Positions 52,002 to 60,975 of a DNA stretch of 64,000 nucleotides are shown piece by piece (positions within the stretch are counted from its first letter, which is position 1; each line of letters opens with the position of its first letter). The DNA comes from Niastella sp. (GTDB lineage Bacteria > Bacteroidota > Bacteroidia > Chitinophagales > Chitinophagaceae): the NCBI GenBank assembly GCA_016710595.1, contig JADJVM010000008.1, forward strand, positions 434,001-498,000, given 5' to 3'. A model generated the notes under the pieces. The model was given only the letters and a program-made list of their open reading frames with translations. It made no database searches and was not told where the DNA came from. The position numbers were made by a program, and so were the translations under genes.

Positions 52002-52172
52002 TTATTTTAATAAAAAATAATAAATGACACCCCAAACTACCATGAATATAATACCAATAATAAGATTATTTGTATTTTTTTTGAGGTCCTTTTTAATAAA
52101 TAGCCTGAATAATAGCCAAATTATAAAAGCTAATAAAAAAACAAACGGTATAATGATTCTTATAGGTGACAT
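52002..52172 (-). CDS. 56-aa two-helix membrane protein
   Basis: This ORF is short and easily missed. The product starts MSPIRIIIPFVFLLAFIIWL and has two hydrophobic helices around residues 5-25 and 37-53, joined by a basic loop (FIKKDLKKNTNN), and ends YYFLLK. It stops at TAA (52002-52004). It lies 37 bases downstream of the SRPBCC gene on the same strand. The hydrophobic-basic-hydrophobic pattern with W and aromatic residues at the ends is typical of real small membrane proteins. No family or function is recognised. Confidence 0.6.
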   Translation of the reverse strand: MSPIRIIIPFVFLLAFIIWLLFRLFIKKDLKKNTNNLIIGIIFMVVWGVIYYFLLK

Positions 52173-52209
52173 AATATTAAAAACAGTATTGAGGGAGAAA
52201 CTTTTGAGT

Positions 52210-52746
52210 TTAAAAAAGTTTTATAAATTCTTTATAAGTCCATTCATTTCCTCTCTCAAAAAAAACATAAGTTTTATCCCAGGACATCCCATTTCCCCAG
52301 CCTAACATGGTGGATATGATTTTAGTTTTTCCATTTCCCAAATCTATAAATTGAATGATTTCCTGTAAATTTTTATCCTCATTTCTTATTTCCCGGGGAA
52401 ATTGTTTGTTCAGGTTTACTTTTAGGGTAAGCATCTCATTATCTAAATAATTTATGATATCAAGTTGAATTGTTGTGGAGTCATCTGTCGTTTTATTTCT
52501 ATCGTAATTCGTTTTGATCCAGCCACCCATTTTCATGTTTGTTTTTACCACAGGTGCAATCCATTTTATAAGCCCTTCCTCGGTTGTAAATAATTTCCAC
52601 ACTTCGGCACGGCTTGCCGGTACAATTATTGAAAACTGTAATGCTTTTTCGCCAAATGAAGTAATATAAGAAGTGTTGGTTACCTGGGCGTTGGTACCCA
52701 AACAAGAAATAATGAGGGGCACTAATAAAACGCTTCTGATTTTCAT
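52210..52746 (-). CDS. SRPBCC (AHSA1-like) exported protein
   Basis: A 178-aa protein with a signal peptide (SVLLVPLIISCLGTNAQ). The rest is an SRPBCC/START-like fold as in the AHSA1 group: FSIIVPASRAEVWKLFTTEE, GLIKWIAPVVKTNMKMGGWI and TMLGWGNGMSWDKTYVFFER. AHSA1 relatives usually lack a signal peptide, so export is unusual. The ligand is unknown. The 56-aa membrane protein is encoded just downstream. Confidence 0.8.
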   Translation of the reverse strand: MKIRSVLLVPLIISCLGTNAQVTNTSYITSFGEKALQFSIIVPASRAEVWKLFTTEEGLIKWIAPVVKTNMKMGGWIKTNYDRNKTTDDSTTIQLDIINYLDNEMLTLKVNLNKQFPREIRNEDKNLQEIIQFIDLGNGKTKIISTMLGWGNGMSWDKTYVFFERGNEWTYKEFIKLF

Positions 52747-52814
52747 TTGTTACTACATTTAGTTGAATTAATAAATATATAACTTATTCAATGATCTTCA
52801 TGATACGAAGAGAA

Positions 52815-53345
52815 TTATGGCACTACTTTTATTATCCTTGCCGGGTTACCTCCTATTACTACATTTGAAGGAAATGATTTTGTTACTACCGCATTTGCGC
52901 CCACAGTTACATTATCTCCCAGTTCTACACCTGGCAAAATGGTAACGCCATTTCCTATCCAGCAATTTTTACCCAACTTTACTGATTTATAGGTATAATC
53001 TGACCTGTCAATTAACCCATGGTTGCCGGTAATAATGCATAGATTAAATGCCCATAACGTACCCTCGCCTATCTCCAAAGTAGTACCATTGAATATACGC
53101 AGATAAGCGCCACCACTCACAGCAAAACTGATCTTGATGGAAGTAGTATTTTCTTTGGGCAAGATAATATTTTTAAAACCTTCCACCTTAGAAGTATAAT
53201 ACACCGAACAGGGAACCGAACGATTAATTCCTACAATCCGCTGATGAAACCAGTTCCACAATAATACATTAACCGGCACATGTAAGAGATGCAGTTTGTT
53301 CCGCTTTTCCAGGAACGCTTTAATCCAAATTTTTAGTTTTCCCAT
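52815..53345 (-). CDS. Left-handed beta-helix acetyltransferase (hexapeptide repeats)
   Basis: A 176-aa protein of the hexapeptide-repeat acyltransferase family. Isoleucine-patch repeats run from about residue 60 (LEIGEGTLWAFNLCIITGNH, SVKLGKNCWIGNGVTILPGV, ELGDNVTVGANAVVTKSF) to VVIGGNPARIIK, the family C-terminal motif; the His in TGNHG is the probable catalytic residue. It acetylates a sugar or antibiotic. It starts inside the end of the flippase gene (26-base overlap), so it probably modifies the glycan that the flippase moves. Confidence 0.88.
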   Translation of the reverse strand: MGKLKIWIKAFLEKRNKLHLLHVPVNVLLWNWFHQRIVGINRSVPCSVYYTSKVEGFKNIILPKENTTSIKISFAVSGGAYLRIFNGTTLEIGEGTLWAFNLCIITGNHGLIDRSDYTYKSVKLGKNCWIGNGVTILPGVELGDNVTVGANAVVTKSFPSNVVIGGNPARIIKVVP

Positions 53346-54813
53346 AGTTTAATATTTTAGTTAGACCCGGAACACGGTTTGCGTATTGCTGTAAATACAC
53401 TTTATCTACAAGATTAAATTTAAGGAAACTTATAAATATGATTGCAAAATAAAGACAGGCAGCAATACATAAGGCAAGCATACTCCCAATATACTCATAG
53501 CCGGCATAGCACAGGAGGCCGGTACCAAAACTAATGAGCAGGATGATAATAAGTTTACGCCAGTCATGAAAATCTGCCAGCTTAATTTTTGCAATTTTAC
53601 AGGTTATCAGCGTAAGCATTACTGCAAGTGACAGCAATGAGAAAAGAAATGCCACTACGGCACCCATTAATCCTAATTTTTTAATTAAAAAGAAATTCAA
53701 AGCAAGGCTTATTAAAAAAGATACTACGTTGGCAATAAATATATAATTGGTCTTCTTATAAATAACCAAAAGATCCTGGTAATTGGTGAAACGCAATAAT
53801 AAAGCGAGGTTAAAAACAGAGAATAACAAACTGCTCTCAATATATTTATCAGATAAATACAATACAATAAATTCTTTGCTAAAGAAAAAAAGGAATACGC
53901 AAATAGGAAAGATCATGGCTGCCGAAACTACATTTGCTTTCTTACGCATAAGCAGCATCGGCTCTATTTCCCCCTTTACTTTAAACTTCGCAAAGGCGGG
54001 CATCGTTACTGCTAAAATGCTGGCTGTAATCACTGACACCAATGGAAACTCAATGGCGCCGTTGCGGTAAATGGCATAATCTTTCACCGAAAGCATATTA
54101 CTAATGAATAAGCCGTTGGCATATAAAATGCCACTGCCCAGCAACCCGGTAAACATAATGGGAAGTGCAGGTGTAAAAAGTTGTTTGGCAATTTGCCCGT
54201 CGTATTTAAAAGTAATCTTCCTAACCTCAGCAGGTAAAACATAATACAATAAAATACACTGCAACACTGTAAATAAAGAAATGGAAATAAAGATGGCCGC
54301 CAATGAATGTAAGACATATAGTGAATACAACATCAATCCCAGCTTTAGTACATTGGTAGATATTACAATCACGGCAATGGCTTTAACCCGATTATAAAAC
54401 AATAAAGTGTTTAAAAAATAGGATGAGATGCTTTGAAAAAATAAAGTGGGAAAAAAGTAAATAAGGTTGTTATAGAAAACATCATTATTAAAAATATGGT
54501 TCCAACCATTGCCTGCCAGCATGATGAGCAGGATACCTACCCCAGATGCAACCGTTAAAATAATAGTTCCGGTATTAAATACCAACGATTCATTTTCTTC
54601 ATGCTCAGCAAGTACTACATTGGAGATGGTGGAAATGCCAAAATTAAAGATCACCAAAAAGAATGCGCTGAATAATAATACCTGGCTGTAAGTGCCATAC
54701 TCCTGGTAAGTACATACCCTGGATAAGAAAGGAACAATAAGGAAACTGATAAGAAAATTGATAAAATTGGCAATAAAAAGCACCGAAACTTTTTTGGCAG
54801 TAGATTGAGCCAT
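53320..54813 (-). CDS. Polysaccharide flippase (Wzx/MATE-like)
   Basis: A 497-aa inner-membrane protein with about 12-14 helices. It begins with KVSVLFIANFINFLISFLIV and LSRVCTYQEYGTYSQVLLFS, the oligosaccharide-flippase pattern, and continues to NYQDLLVIYKKTNYIFIANV and LNFFLIKKLGLMGAVVAFLF. It would flip lipid-linked sugar units across the membrane. The overlapping acetyltransferase forms a two-gene glycan cassette without glycosyltransferases nearby. TAACTTTG (minus strand, 54884-54891) is a possible -7 element. Confidence 0.88.
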   Translation of the reverse strand: MAQSTAKKVSVLFIANFINFLISFLIVPFLSRVCTYQEYGTYSQVLLFSAFFLVIFNFGISTISNVVLAEHEENESLVFNTGTIILTVASGVGILLIMLAGNGWNHIFNNDVFYNNLIYFFPTLFFQSISSYFLNTLLFYNRVKAIAVIVISTNVLKLGLMLYSLYVLHSLAAIFISISLFTVLQCILLYYVLPAEVRKITFKYDGQIAKQLFTPALPIMFTGLLGSGILYANGLFISNMLSVKDYAIYRNGAIEFPLVSVITASILAVTMPAFAKFKVKGEIEPMLLMRKKANVVSAAMIFPICVFLFFFSKEFIVLYLSDKYIESSLLFSVFNLALLLRFTNYQDLLVIYKKTNYIFIANVVSFLISLALNFFLIKKLGLMGAVVAFLFSLLSLAVMLTLITCKIAKIKLADFHDWRKLIIILLISFGTGLLCYAGYEYIGSMLALCIAACLYFAIIFISFLKFNLVDKVYLQQYANRVPGLTKILNYGKTKNLD

Positions 54814-54883
54814 TGTTTACTTAATTGGGGTTTGATGCTTTTTATAAATCATGATCAATCTTTTCCACTGAAAATCCTACATA

Positions 54884-54891
54884 CAAAGTTA
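54884..54891 (-). promoter_or_regulatory. -7 element for the flippase gene
   Basis: The minus strand reads TAACTTTG, matching TAnnTTTG, about 70 bases before the start. No -33 match was found. Confidence 0.35.
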
Positions 54892-54954
54892 AACTAATTT
54901 GAATTCGGTAAATTTACACATTACATTTTAAACAGGCCTTTGTGAACCTGTGTA

Positions 54955-55566
54955 TTATTCATAAAGAAAATGATCGTTTACAAATGGAACCAGGTCTTTC
55001 AATTTAGGTAAAGGCCGGATCAATTGTTTTGTTTTGATCCTGCTGATTACTTTATCGGTTTCATAATTATCGGTTTGCCTGATCTTGATGCCGGTGACCA
55101 AATTGAAATCAGTATAATACATTTTACCTCTCCCATCCGATTGTGATTCTGAAAAACCAATGAGTTCGAAACGATCATGCTGATACCTGAAAAGATATTC
55201 ATAATGCCCCCTTAATAATTCATTGTGGATACAGAGTACAGCTTTCTTAATAGTAATTTCTAAAAAGCTGTTACCCGTATAAAAACCATCATTCCCATCG
55301 GGATATTGTGGTTCTATTATTTGTGTAGAACTTTCAATTAATTTGTATTGGCCACCGGGCTCTTTAAAAAATATTTGAAGCCGGTAAGGCGCTTTTTTAT
55401 CGAGTGTATCCTGGGTTACTATCACTTTATCCGGTAGATTATCTTTATTGAGGTTGCCGTTTACCACAGCAATCAAATGATCAAAAGGGTCTTTGATACT
55501 ATCGATTTGAGCGTATAAAACTGTTTGAAAAAAAAACAATGCAATGCTAAAGGCAATCTTCTTCAT
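54955..55566 (-). CDS. Exported hypothetical protein
   Basis: A 203-aa protein with a signal peptide (MKKIAFSIALFFFQTVLYAQ). Near the N terminus VVNGNLNKDNLPDKVIVTQD resembles the FG-GAP/VCBS calcium loop (N-x-N-x-D-x-x-x-D). A cysteine at residue ~113 (KKAVLCIHNELLRGHYEYLF) and the sequence ITIKKAVLCIHN suggest a beta-strand-rich fold. I do not recognise a family. It lies 23 bases downstream of the sigma-54 regulator gene on the same strand. Confidence 0.6.
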   Translation of the reverse strand: MKKIAFSIALFFFQTVLYAQIDSIKDPFDHLIAVVNGNLNKDNLPDKVIVTQDTLDKKAPYRLQIFFKEPGGQYKLIESSTQIIEPQYPDGNDGFYTGNSFLEITIKKAVLCIHNELLRGHYEYLFRYQHDRFELIGFSESQSDGRGKMYYTDFNLVTGIKIRQTDNYETDKVISRIKTKQLIRPLPKLKDLVPFVNDHFLYE

Positions 55567-55589
55567 AGGTTAAAAAATAAATGCCTGCC

Positions 55590-56753
55590 TCAATATTTGG
55601 GCAGCACAAAATTAATGACATCTTTTTGGGTAATACTTTTGCCCGATAAAATGATGAGTCTTTCTACCACATTGCGTAACTCCCGGATATTACCCGTCCA
55701 GGTATGTTCCTGCAATGCTTTTATGGCTGCCGGTTCTATTTCTTTTTTAGGCTGGCCATATTCGCCGGCTATCAATTCCAGGAAATGATCTACCAGTTTG
55801 GGGATGTCTTCTGCCCTGTCGTTAAGCGATGGTACATGAATGATAATTACACCCAACCGGTGATACAGATCTAAACGAAAGTTTTTATTTTCAACTTCCT
55901 GCAGCAAATTTTTATTGGTAGCAGCAATTACCCGTACATCTACGTGAATATCTTTATCGGCGCCTACCCGGGTAATTTTTCCTTCCTGTAAGGCACGTAA
56001 TACTTTTGCCTGCGCACTCAGGCTCATATCGCCAATTTCATCTAAGAACAATGTGCCGCTATTGGCTTGTTCAAATTTACCAATGCGTTGCCTTATAGCC
56101 GAAGTAAAAGAACCTTTTTCATGGCCAAAAAGTTCGCTTTCAATAAGCTCGCCGGGAATTGCCGCACAGTTCACTTCTACCATTGGCCCGGTATTGCGAT
56201 TACTTTTTTCATGAATCCAGCGTGCCACCAATTCTTTTCCTACACCGTTTTCACCCGTTATAAGTACCCTGGCATCGGTTGGTGAAACTTTTTCAATGGT
56301 ATCTTTAATTTCCTGCATGGCTTTACCTTCGCCCACCATGGGGTGCACTTTACTTACTTTACGTTTTAGTACTTTTGTTTGAGTAACGAGATGTTGCTTG
56401 TCTGTTGCATTTCTTAATGTTATCAACATGCGGTTCAGGTCCGGTGGTTTGCTGATGTAATCGTAAGCGCCTTTCTTAACTGCTTCTACCGCCGTTTCAA
56501 TATTTCCATGGCCGCTGATCATGATGATGGGTGTATCCGGGTACAGTAACTTTGCTTTTTCTAAAAATTCCATTCCGTCTAATTTCGGCATTTTTATATC
56601 ACAAAGAATGATATCATACTCTTTATCATTTATCTTTTTCAACCCTTCTTCACCATCGGCAGCTTCATCAATTTTATATCCTTCAAAACTCAGAATTTCA
56701 GATAGCGTTTTCCGAATTGCCTTTTCATCATCTATGATTAGTAATTGCGTCAT
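55590..56753 (-). CDS. Sigma-54-dependent response regulator lacking a DNA-binding domain
   Basis: The ATG at 56753 (MTQLLIIDDEKAIRKTLSEI) is the start of a receiver domain; the frame extends to 56834. The 387-aa product has the phosphoacceptor Asp52 in ILCDIKMPKLDG, then the AAA+ domain with GENGVGKELVARW (Walker A, residues ~167-179) and LFLDEIGD (Walker B, 235-242). The sigma-54 contact loop reads GSFTSA (214-219) instead of GAFTGA. It ends NVVERLIILSGKSITQKDVI and FVLPKY with no C-terminal Fis-type helix-turn-helix. Related Bacteroidota regulators of this length exist. Its start faces that of the DUF4846 gene. Confidence 0.9.
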   Translation of the reverse strand: MTQLLIIDDEKAIRKTLSEILSFEGYKIDEAADGEEGLKKINDKEYDIILCDIKMPKLDGMEFLEKAKLLYPDTPIIMISGHGNIETAVEAVKKGAYDYISKPPDLNRMLITLRNATDKQHLVTQTKVLKRKVSKVHPMVGEGKAMQEIKDTIEKVSPTDARVLITGENGVGKELVARWIHEKSNRNTGPMVEVNCAAIPGELIESELFGHEKGSFTSAIRQRIGKFEQANSGTLFLDEIGDMSLSAQAKVLRALQEGKITRVGADKDIHVDVRVIAATNKNLLQEVENKNFRLDLYHRLGVIIIHVPSLNDRAEDIPKLVDHFLELIAGEYGQPKKEIEPAAIKALQEHTWTGNIRELRNVVERLIILSGKSITQKDVINFVLPKY

Positions 56754-56801
56754 TTTATGGTAGCTTTTTGTGAAATATACACATTCCTGCGTCTCAACTA
56801 T

Positions 56802-56809
56802 CAAAAATA
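56802..56809 (-). promoter_or_regulatory. -7 element for the sigma-54 regulator gene
   Basis: The minus strand reads TATTTTTG, matching TAnnTTTG, about 48 bases upstream of the ATG at 56753 and 8 bases before the divergent DUF4846 ATG. Confidence 0.35.
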
Positions 56810-56816
56810 AAGATTT

Positions 56817-57596
56817 ATGCACTTTAAATGGCATCTATTGTGGTTGCTTTTAATTTCCTGCAACCCTGCTCCTGCAAATAATAAAAAAGGTGTTTCTGCC
56901 CAGGCATCCGGTAAAGCATCCCAGGAAAATAATGTAGTTGGTAATATTGCTGATATTCCACTCCCTACTGGTTTTAGCCGGGTTTCTTTTCCTCAAAATT
57001 CATTTGCAGCATGGCTTCGTAAAATAAATTTAAAAGAAGATAAAACCGTTTATTTATATGATGGGCAGCTAAAAAGAAATCAACAAGCACAATATGCGGT
57101 ATTGGATATAAGTATTGGGGAACGGAACCTGCAACAATGTGCCGATGCGGTGATGCGATTAAGAGCAGAATACCTGTATGCTCAAAAGAAGTTTGATTCA
57201 TTGAAATTTATAGATAATGAAGGGGGTGTATATACATTTCAGAAGCCATATACCCGTACCTATTTTGATAGTTACCTTCAAAAAGTTTTTGGTATATGTG
57301 GTTCGGCTTCATTGGCCAGGCAAATGCAAATTCAAAACTGGAATTCCATAGAGCCCGGCGATGTAATTATAAGGGGTGGGTTTCCCGGCCATGCTGTAAC
57401 CATTATGGACATCGCAAAAAATGAAAAAGGAGAAGTTATTTACCTGCTGAGCCAAAGTTATATGCCTGCACAAAGTATTCATATTTTAAAAAATCCGGTA
57501 AATGAAGATTTATCGCCCTGGTACATTGTAAATGATGAAGCGTTCATACAAACGCCGGAATATACTTTTAAAAGAGAAGAATTAAAGCAGTGGTAG
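56817..57596 (+). CDS. DUF4846 lipoprotein
   Basis: A 259-aa protein with a lipoprotein signal (HLLWLLLISCNPAPAN). The mature sequence has the DUF4846 pattern: IPLPTGFSRVSFPQNSFAAW, TVYLYDGQLKRNQQAQYAVL, LQQCADAVMRLRAEYLYAQK, SIEPGDVIIRGGFPGHAVTI and MDIAKNEKGEVIYLLSQSYM. DUF4846 proteins have a fold with a P-G-H-A-V motif reminiscent of NlpC/P60 or amidase-like proteins, but the catalytic set is not established. It is convergent with the SpoU methylase (3 bases apart). Confidence 0.83.
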   Translation: MHFKWHLLWLLLISCNPAPANNKKGVSAQASGKASQENNVVGNIADIPLPTGFSRVSFPQNSFAAWLRKINLKEDKTVYLYDGQLKRNQQAQYAVLDISIGERNLQQCADAVMRLRAEYLYAQKKFDSLKFIDNEGGVYTFQKPYTRTYFDSYLQKVFGICGSASLARQMQIQNWNSIEPGDVIIRGGFPGHAVTIMDIAKNEKGEVIYLLSQSYMPAQSIHILKNPVNEDLSPWYIVNDEAFIQTPEYTFKREELKQW

Positions 57597-57599
57597 GCA

Positions 57600-58130
57600 T
57601 TACCGCAACCTTGGCCTAACCAGTTCCCAAAGTACCACGCCTGCTGCAGTTGCAATATTTAAGGAATGTTTCATGCCCAGTTGTGGAATCTCAATACATC
57701 CCTGGCAGGCAGCAATGGTATCTTCTTCTACCCCCGATACTTCATTGCCAAATACCACGGCAATCTTATCGCCTTCATTCACTTTCATACGGTGCAATTG
57801 AATGCTACCTTGTGCCTGCTCAATAGCATAAATAGTATAGCCGTTATTTTTTAAATCTTCGATGGCAGCGGCAGCGGTTTTAAAATATTTCCAGCTTACG
57901 GTTTCTTCGGCGCCAAGGGCTGTTTTTTTTATTTCTTTATGTGGTGGTGTAGCGGTGTAGCCAATGATGTAAATAGCTTGTAAGAGAAATGCATCTGCAG
58001 TACGAAACACACTGCCTACATTATATGCACTGCGAATATTTTCTAACACGGCGATCACCGGTATTTTATCACTTTGCCGGAATTCTTCTACCGTTTTACG
58101 GTTCAGCTCGGCCATACTAAGTTTGCGCAT
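57600..58130 (-). CDS. SpoU/TrmH-like RNA methyltransferase
   Basis: A 176-aa SPOUT protein with all three motifs: LENIRSAYNVGSVFRTADAF (motif 1), VVFGNEVSGVEEDTI (motif 2) and IPQLGMKHSLNIATAAGVVL (motif 3). It has a short N-terminal extension unlike the TrmH at 17419 and a size nearer TrmL or a Bacteroidota-specific group; the RNA target is not evident. It lies 4 bases downstream of pyrG and is likely cotranscribed. Confidence 0.88.
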   Translation of the reverse strand: MRKLSMAELNRKTVEEFRQSDKIPVIAVLENIRSAYNVGSVFRTADAFLLQAIYIIGYTATPPHKEIKKTALGAEETVSWKYFKTAAAAIEDLKNNGYTIYAIEQAQGSIQLHRMKVNEGDKIAVVFGNEVSGVEEDTIAACQGCIEIPQLGMKHSLNIATAAGVVLWELVRPRLR

Positions 58131-58134
58131 ACCC

Positions 58135-59775
58135 TTACACAGTTTCTTTTACGGGTAATAACCTTTCTTTTTCTTCAGCAAATGATTTTGCTGCAGCAAT
58201 AAAACTTACAAATATTGGTTGCGGGTTTTCTACGGTGCTTTTTAATTCCGGATGGTATTGTACGCCAATGAAGAAAGGATGATTTTGTAATTCGACGATC
58301 TCTACCAACCCTGTTTGTGGATTCTTTCCACTCGCAATCATTCCAGCATCTTCAAAGTCTGATAGATATTTATTATTAAATTCATAACGGTGGCGGTGCC
58401 GTTCACTTATTTCATCCGTGTTATAAATTTTATGAGCCAGGGTTCCGGGCTTTAAAGTACAGGGATAAGCGCCCAACCGCATGGTTCCACCTTTCTTTTT
58501 TACTTTTTTCTGTTCTTCCATTAGTGCGATTACAGGATAGGGTGTATTGGCTTCCATTTCGGCACTGTGTGCTTCTTTCCAGCCAATGATATTCCTGGCA
58601 TACTCAATGACCGCCATTTGCATACCCAGGCAAATACCAAAAAAAGGCATTTTGTTTTCACGGGCATATTTCACAGCCGTTATTTTTCCTTCTACACCAC
58701 GGCTGCCAAAGCCAGGCGCTACCAACAAACCATCCAGGTCGCTTAATTTTTCAGCTACATTTTCTCCAGTAATATATTCACTATGTACATTTACAATTTG
58801 CACTTTCACCTGGTTCATGGCGCCTGCATGAATGAAAGATTCTAAAATTGATTTATAAGCATCCTGCAATTCTAAGTATTTTCCTATCAACCCAATCTTA
58901 ACTTTACTTTTTGGGTTTTGCAGTTTCTCCAGAAAACCACGCCATTTGCTCAATTCGGGGGCAGAATATCCATTGATATGCAGTTGTTTTAATACTATTA
59001 CATCCAGGCCTTCTTCCAGCATACGAATAGGTACTTCATAAATGGTTGATGCGTCAGCTGATTCTATTACAGCATTGGGCTTTACGTTACAAAATAGTGC
59101 GATCTTTCTTTTAATCTCGGTATTGAGGGGATGCTCAGTACGGCATACAATGATATCGGGGTGTACACCTTCCTGGCTCAGCATCCGCACACTATGCTGG
59201 GTAGGTTTTGTTTTTAATTCTTTAGCCGCTTTTAAATAAGGGATCAGCGTTAAATGTACCACCAGGCAATCTTCTTCTGCCAGTTCCCATTGTATTTGGC
59301 GTACTGCTTCAATAAACGGTAAACTTTCAATATCACCAACGGTTCCCCCTATTTCTGTAATCACAATATCAAATTGGCCGGTTTCGCCCAGCAGCAACAT
59401 CCGGCGTTTTATTTCATCGGTAATATGTGGCACTACTTGTACTGTTTTACCGAGATAAGCGCCTTCTCTTTCTTTGGTAATTACGGTTTGGTAAATACGG
59501 CCGGTAGTAACATTATTGGCCTGTGAAGTAGGTGTATTTAAAAATCTTTCGTAATGGCCCAGGTCAAGATCTGTTTCAGCGCCATCATCGGTTACAAAAC
59601 ATTCTCCATGTTCGTAAGGATTTAGCGTACCCGGATCTACATTAATGTAAGGGTCAAATTTTTGTATCGTCACTTTTAAGCCCCGGCTTTGCAGCAATTT
59701 CGCCAGCGATGCAGCAATAATGCCTTTACCTAAAGATGATGTAACCCCTCCCGTAACAAAAATATATTTAGCCAT
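58135..59775 (-). CDS. pyrG: CTP synthase
   Basis: The ATG at 59775 (MAKYIFVTGGVTSSLGKGII) is the family start; the frame extends to 59790. The 546-aa enzyme aminates UTP to CTP with glutamine. The N-terminal amidoligase has TSSLGKGIIAASLAKLLQSR and the TVGDIESLPF region; the glutaminase domain has FGICLGMQMAVIEYARNI (nucleophile Cys) and FIGVQYHPE with the catalytic His and Glu. It leads a two-gene unit with a SpoU methylase. A long 5' region of about 190 bases separates it from its candidate -7 element. Confidence 0.97.
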   Translation of the reverse strand: MAKYIFVTGGVTSSLGKGIIAASLAKLLQSRGLKVTIQKFDPYINVDPGTLNPYEHGECFVTDDGAETDLDLGHYERFLNTPTSQANNVTTGRIYQTVITKEREGAYLGKTVQVVPHITDEIKRRMLLLGETGQFDIVITEIGGTVGDIESLPFIEAVRQIQWELAEEDCLVVHLTLIPYLKAAKELKTKPTQHSVRMLSQEGVHPDIIVCRTEHPLNTEIKRKIALFCNVKPNAVIESADASTIYEVPIRMLEEGLDVIVLKQLHINGYSAPELSKWRGFLEKLQNPKSKVKIGLIGKYLELQDAYKSILESFIHAGAMNQVKVQIVNVHSEYITGENVAEKLSDLDGLLVAPGFGSRGVEGKITAVKYARENKMPFFGICLGMQMAVIEYARNIIGWKEAHSAEMEANTPYPVIALMEEQKKVKKKGGTMRLGAYPCTLKPGTLAHKIYNTDEISERHRHRYEFNNKYLSDFEDAGMIASGKNPQTGLVEIVELQNHPFFIGVQYHPELKSTVENPQPIFVSFIAAAKSFAEEKERLLPVKETV

Positions 59776-60096
59776 AATGATAAAATTCAATCAAAAAAAA
59801 ATGCCAAAATAAAATGTTTGCCATTGTTGCATGAGCATACATGGTTATATTATTTTTAGCAGTAAAGATGCTACCCTTGTAACAACTTCGTAAATCAAAA
59901 CAATAGAAAACAATCTTCAGCACTTAAAGACCGTATGGATGAAAAACATCCGAGAGGTCGGGCAAAGATAAGGCGATTTTTTGGGAGTTTAACAGATACC
60001 TCTGCAAATTCAATAAATTATTTAATGAAAATAATTTCTACGGCGGTAGGATCAGTTAAGTATATTTCAAAGAGTTACGATATATCTGGTGAACAT
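59776..60096. other. 321-base gap between pyrG and proC
   Basis: The gap contains a perfect -7 element on the minus strand (TATCTTTG, complement of 59963-59970), giving pyrG a leader of about 190 bases, but no -33 at the right distance and no clear structure or attenuator. A plus-strand frame at 59935-60144 of 69 codons runs into proC antisense and has no supporting signals. I see no gene here. Confidence 0.5.
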
Positions 60097-60891
60097 TTAA
60101 GTTTTTACAATTTTTTGAAAACTGGTTGCAATCCCCTTAATTAAAGAAGAGCTGAAACCCTGGTGTTCCATTTCATTTAAACCTGCAATGGTACAGCCTT
60201 TGGGTGTCGTTACTTTATCTATTTCCTGTTCTGGATGGGTACCATTTTGCAGCAAAAGTTCAGCCGCTCCTTTTACCGTTTGGGCAGCAATCAGGTTAGC
60301 AGTTTTACTATCAAAACCAATTTCGATACCGCCCTGTATATTGGCACGTATATACCGCATGGCATACGCAGTACCACAGGCGCCCAATACGGTTGCGGCA
60401 TCCATTAAATTTTCATTAATTACGGTAACTTTTCCCAGGGTTTTAAAAAGGTTGGTAACATATTCGGTTTGTTCGCCAGTAGCATTATTAAAACTTAAAC
60501 AAGTCATGCTTTCCTGGATGGCAATCGCAGTATTGGGCATGGCCCGGAATACAGGCATTTTCTTTGCAAGAATTGTTTCAATATCTGCAATATTTACGCC
60601 TGTAACTACCGATACCAATACTTGTTTTGAAGTAAGATCTTTCTTTAACCCGTTTAATACATCTGTAACCTGGAAAGGTTTAATTGCCAAAATAATAAGG
60701 CCTGCATTTTTTACTGCTTCATTATTATTTGAAGTAACACGGACCCCTTTATTTTGTAATGCGGATAAAGTGGCTGTATTTCTTTTTGTAACGGTAATGT
60801 CGGCAGGTTTACAAAATTTGCTTTTAAGCAATCCCTCTGCAATGGCTGTTCCTAAATTACCAGCACCAATGATGCTGATCTTTGTATTCAT
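60097..60891 (-). CDS. proC: Pyrroline-5-carboxylate reductase
   Basis: A 264-aa NAD(P)H enzyme that makes proline from pyrroline-5-carboxylate. The N terminus SIIGAGNLGTAIAEGLLKSK is the Rossmann fold, NAGLIILAIKPFQVTDVL and VFRAMPNTAIAIQESMTCLS are family blocks, and the C-terminal VTTPKGCTIAGLNEMEHQGF with FSSSLIKGI is diagnostic. Length is typical. It lies 84 bases downstream of purL on the same strand; a long plus-strand frame (60188-60940) is its antisense shadow. Confidence 0.96.
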   Translation of the reverse strand: MNTKISIIGAGNLGTAIAEGLLKSKFCKPADITVTKRNTATLSALQNKGVRVTSNNNEAVKNAGLIILAIKPFQVTDVLNGLKKDLTSKQVLVSVVTGVNIADIETILAKKMPVFRAMPNTAIAIQESMTCLSFNNATGEQTEYVTNLFKTLGKVTVINENLMDAATVLGACGTAYAMRYIRANIQGGIEIGFDSKTANLIAAQTVKGAAELLLQNGTHPEQEIDKVTTPKGCTIAGLNEMEHQGFSSSLIKGIATSFQKIVKT

Positions 60892-60975
60892 ATATAATTG
60901 TTTAAAAGTGTTTTACTTGCAGATATTTTTTTTTACCTAAAGTCCTGCCATCTACTTCAAATAAATTTTAACTAA

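Noticed and set aside
52024..52305. 93-codon plus-strand frame
   Set aside because: It overlaps the SRPBCC gene and the 56-aa membrane protein on the other strand, which are better supported.
59935..60144. 69-codon plus-strand frame in the pyrG-proC gap
   Set aside because: No promoter or conserved pattern; it runs into proC in antisense and overlaps a probable pyrG -7 element.
60188..60940. 250-codon plus-strand frame over proC
   Set aside because: Antisense shadow of a clear proC gene; the sequence is low in charged residues and matches no family.
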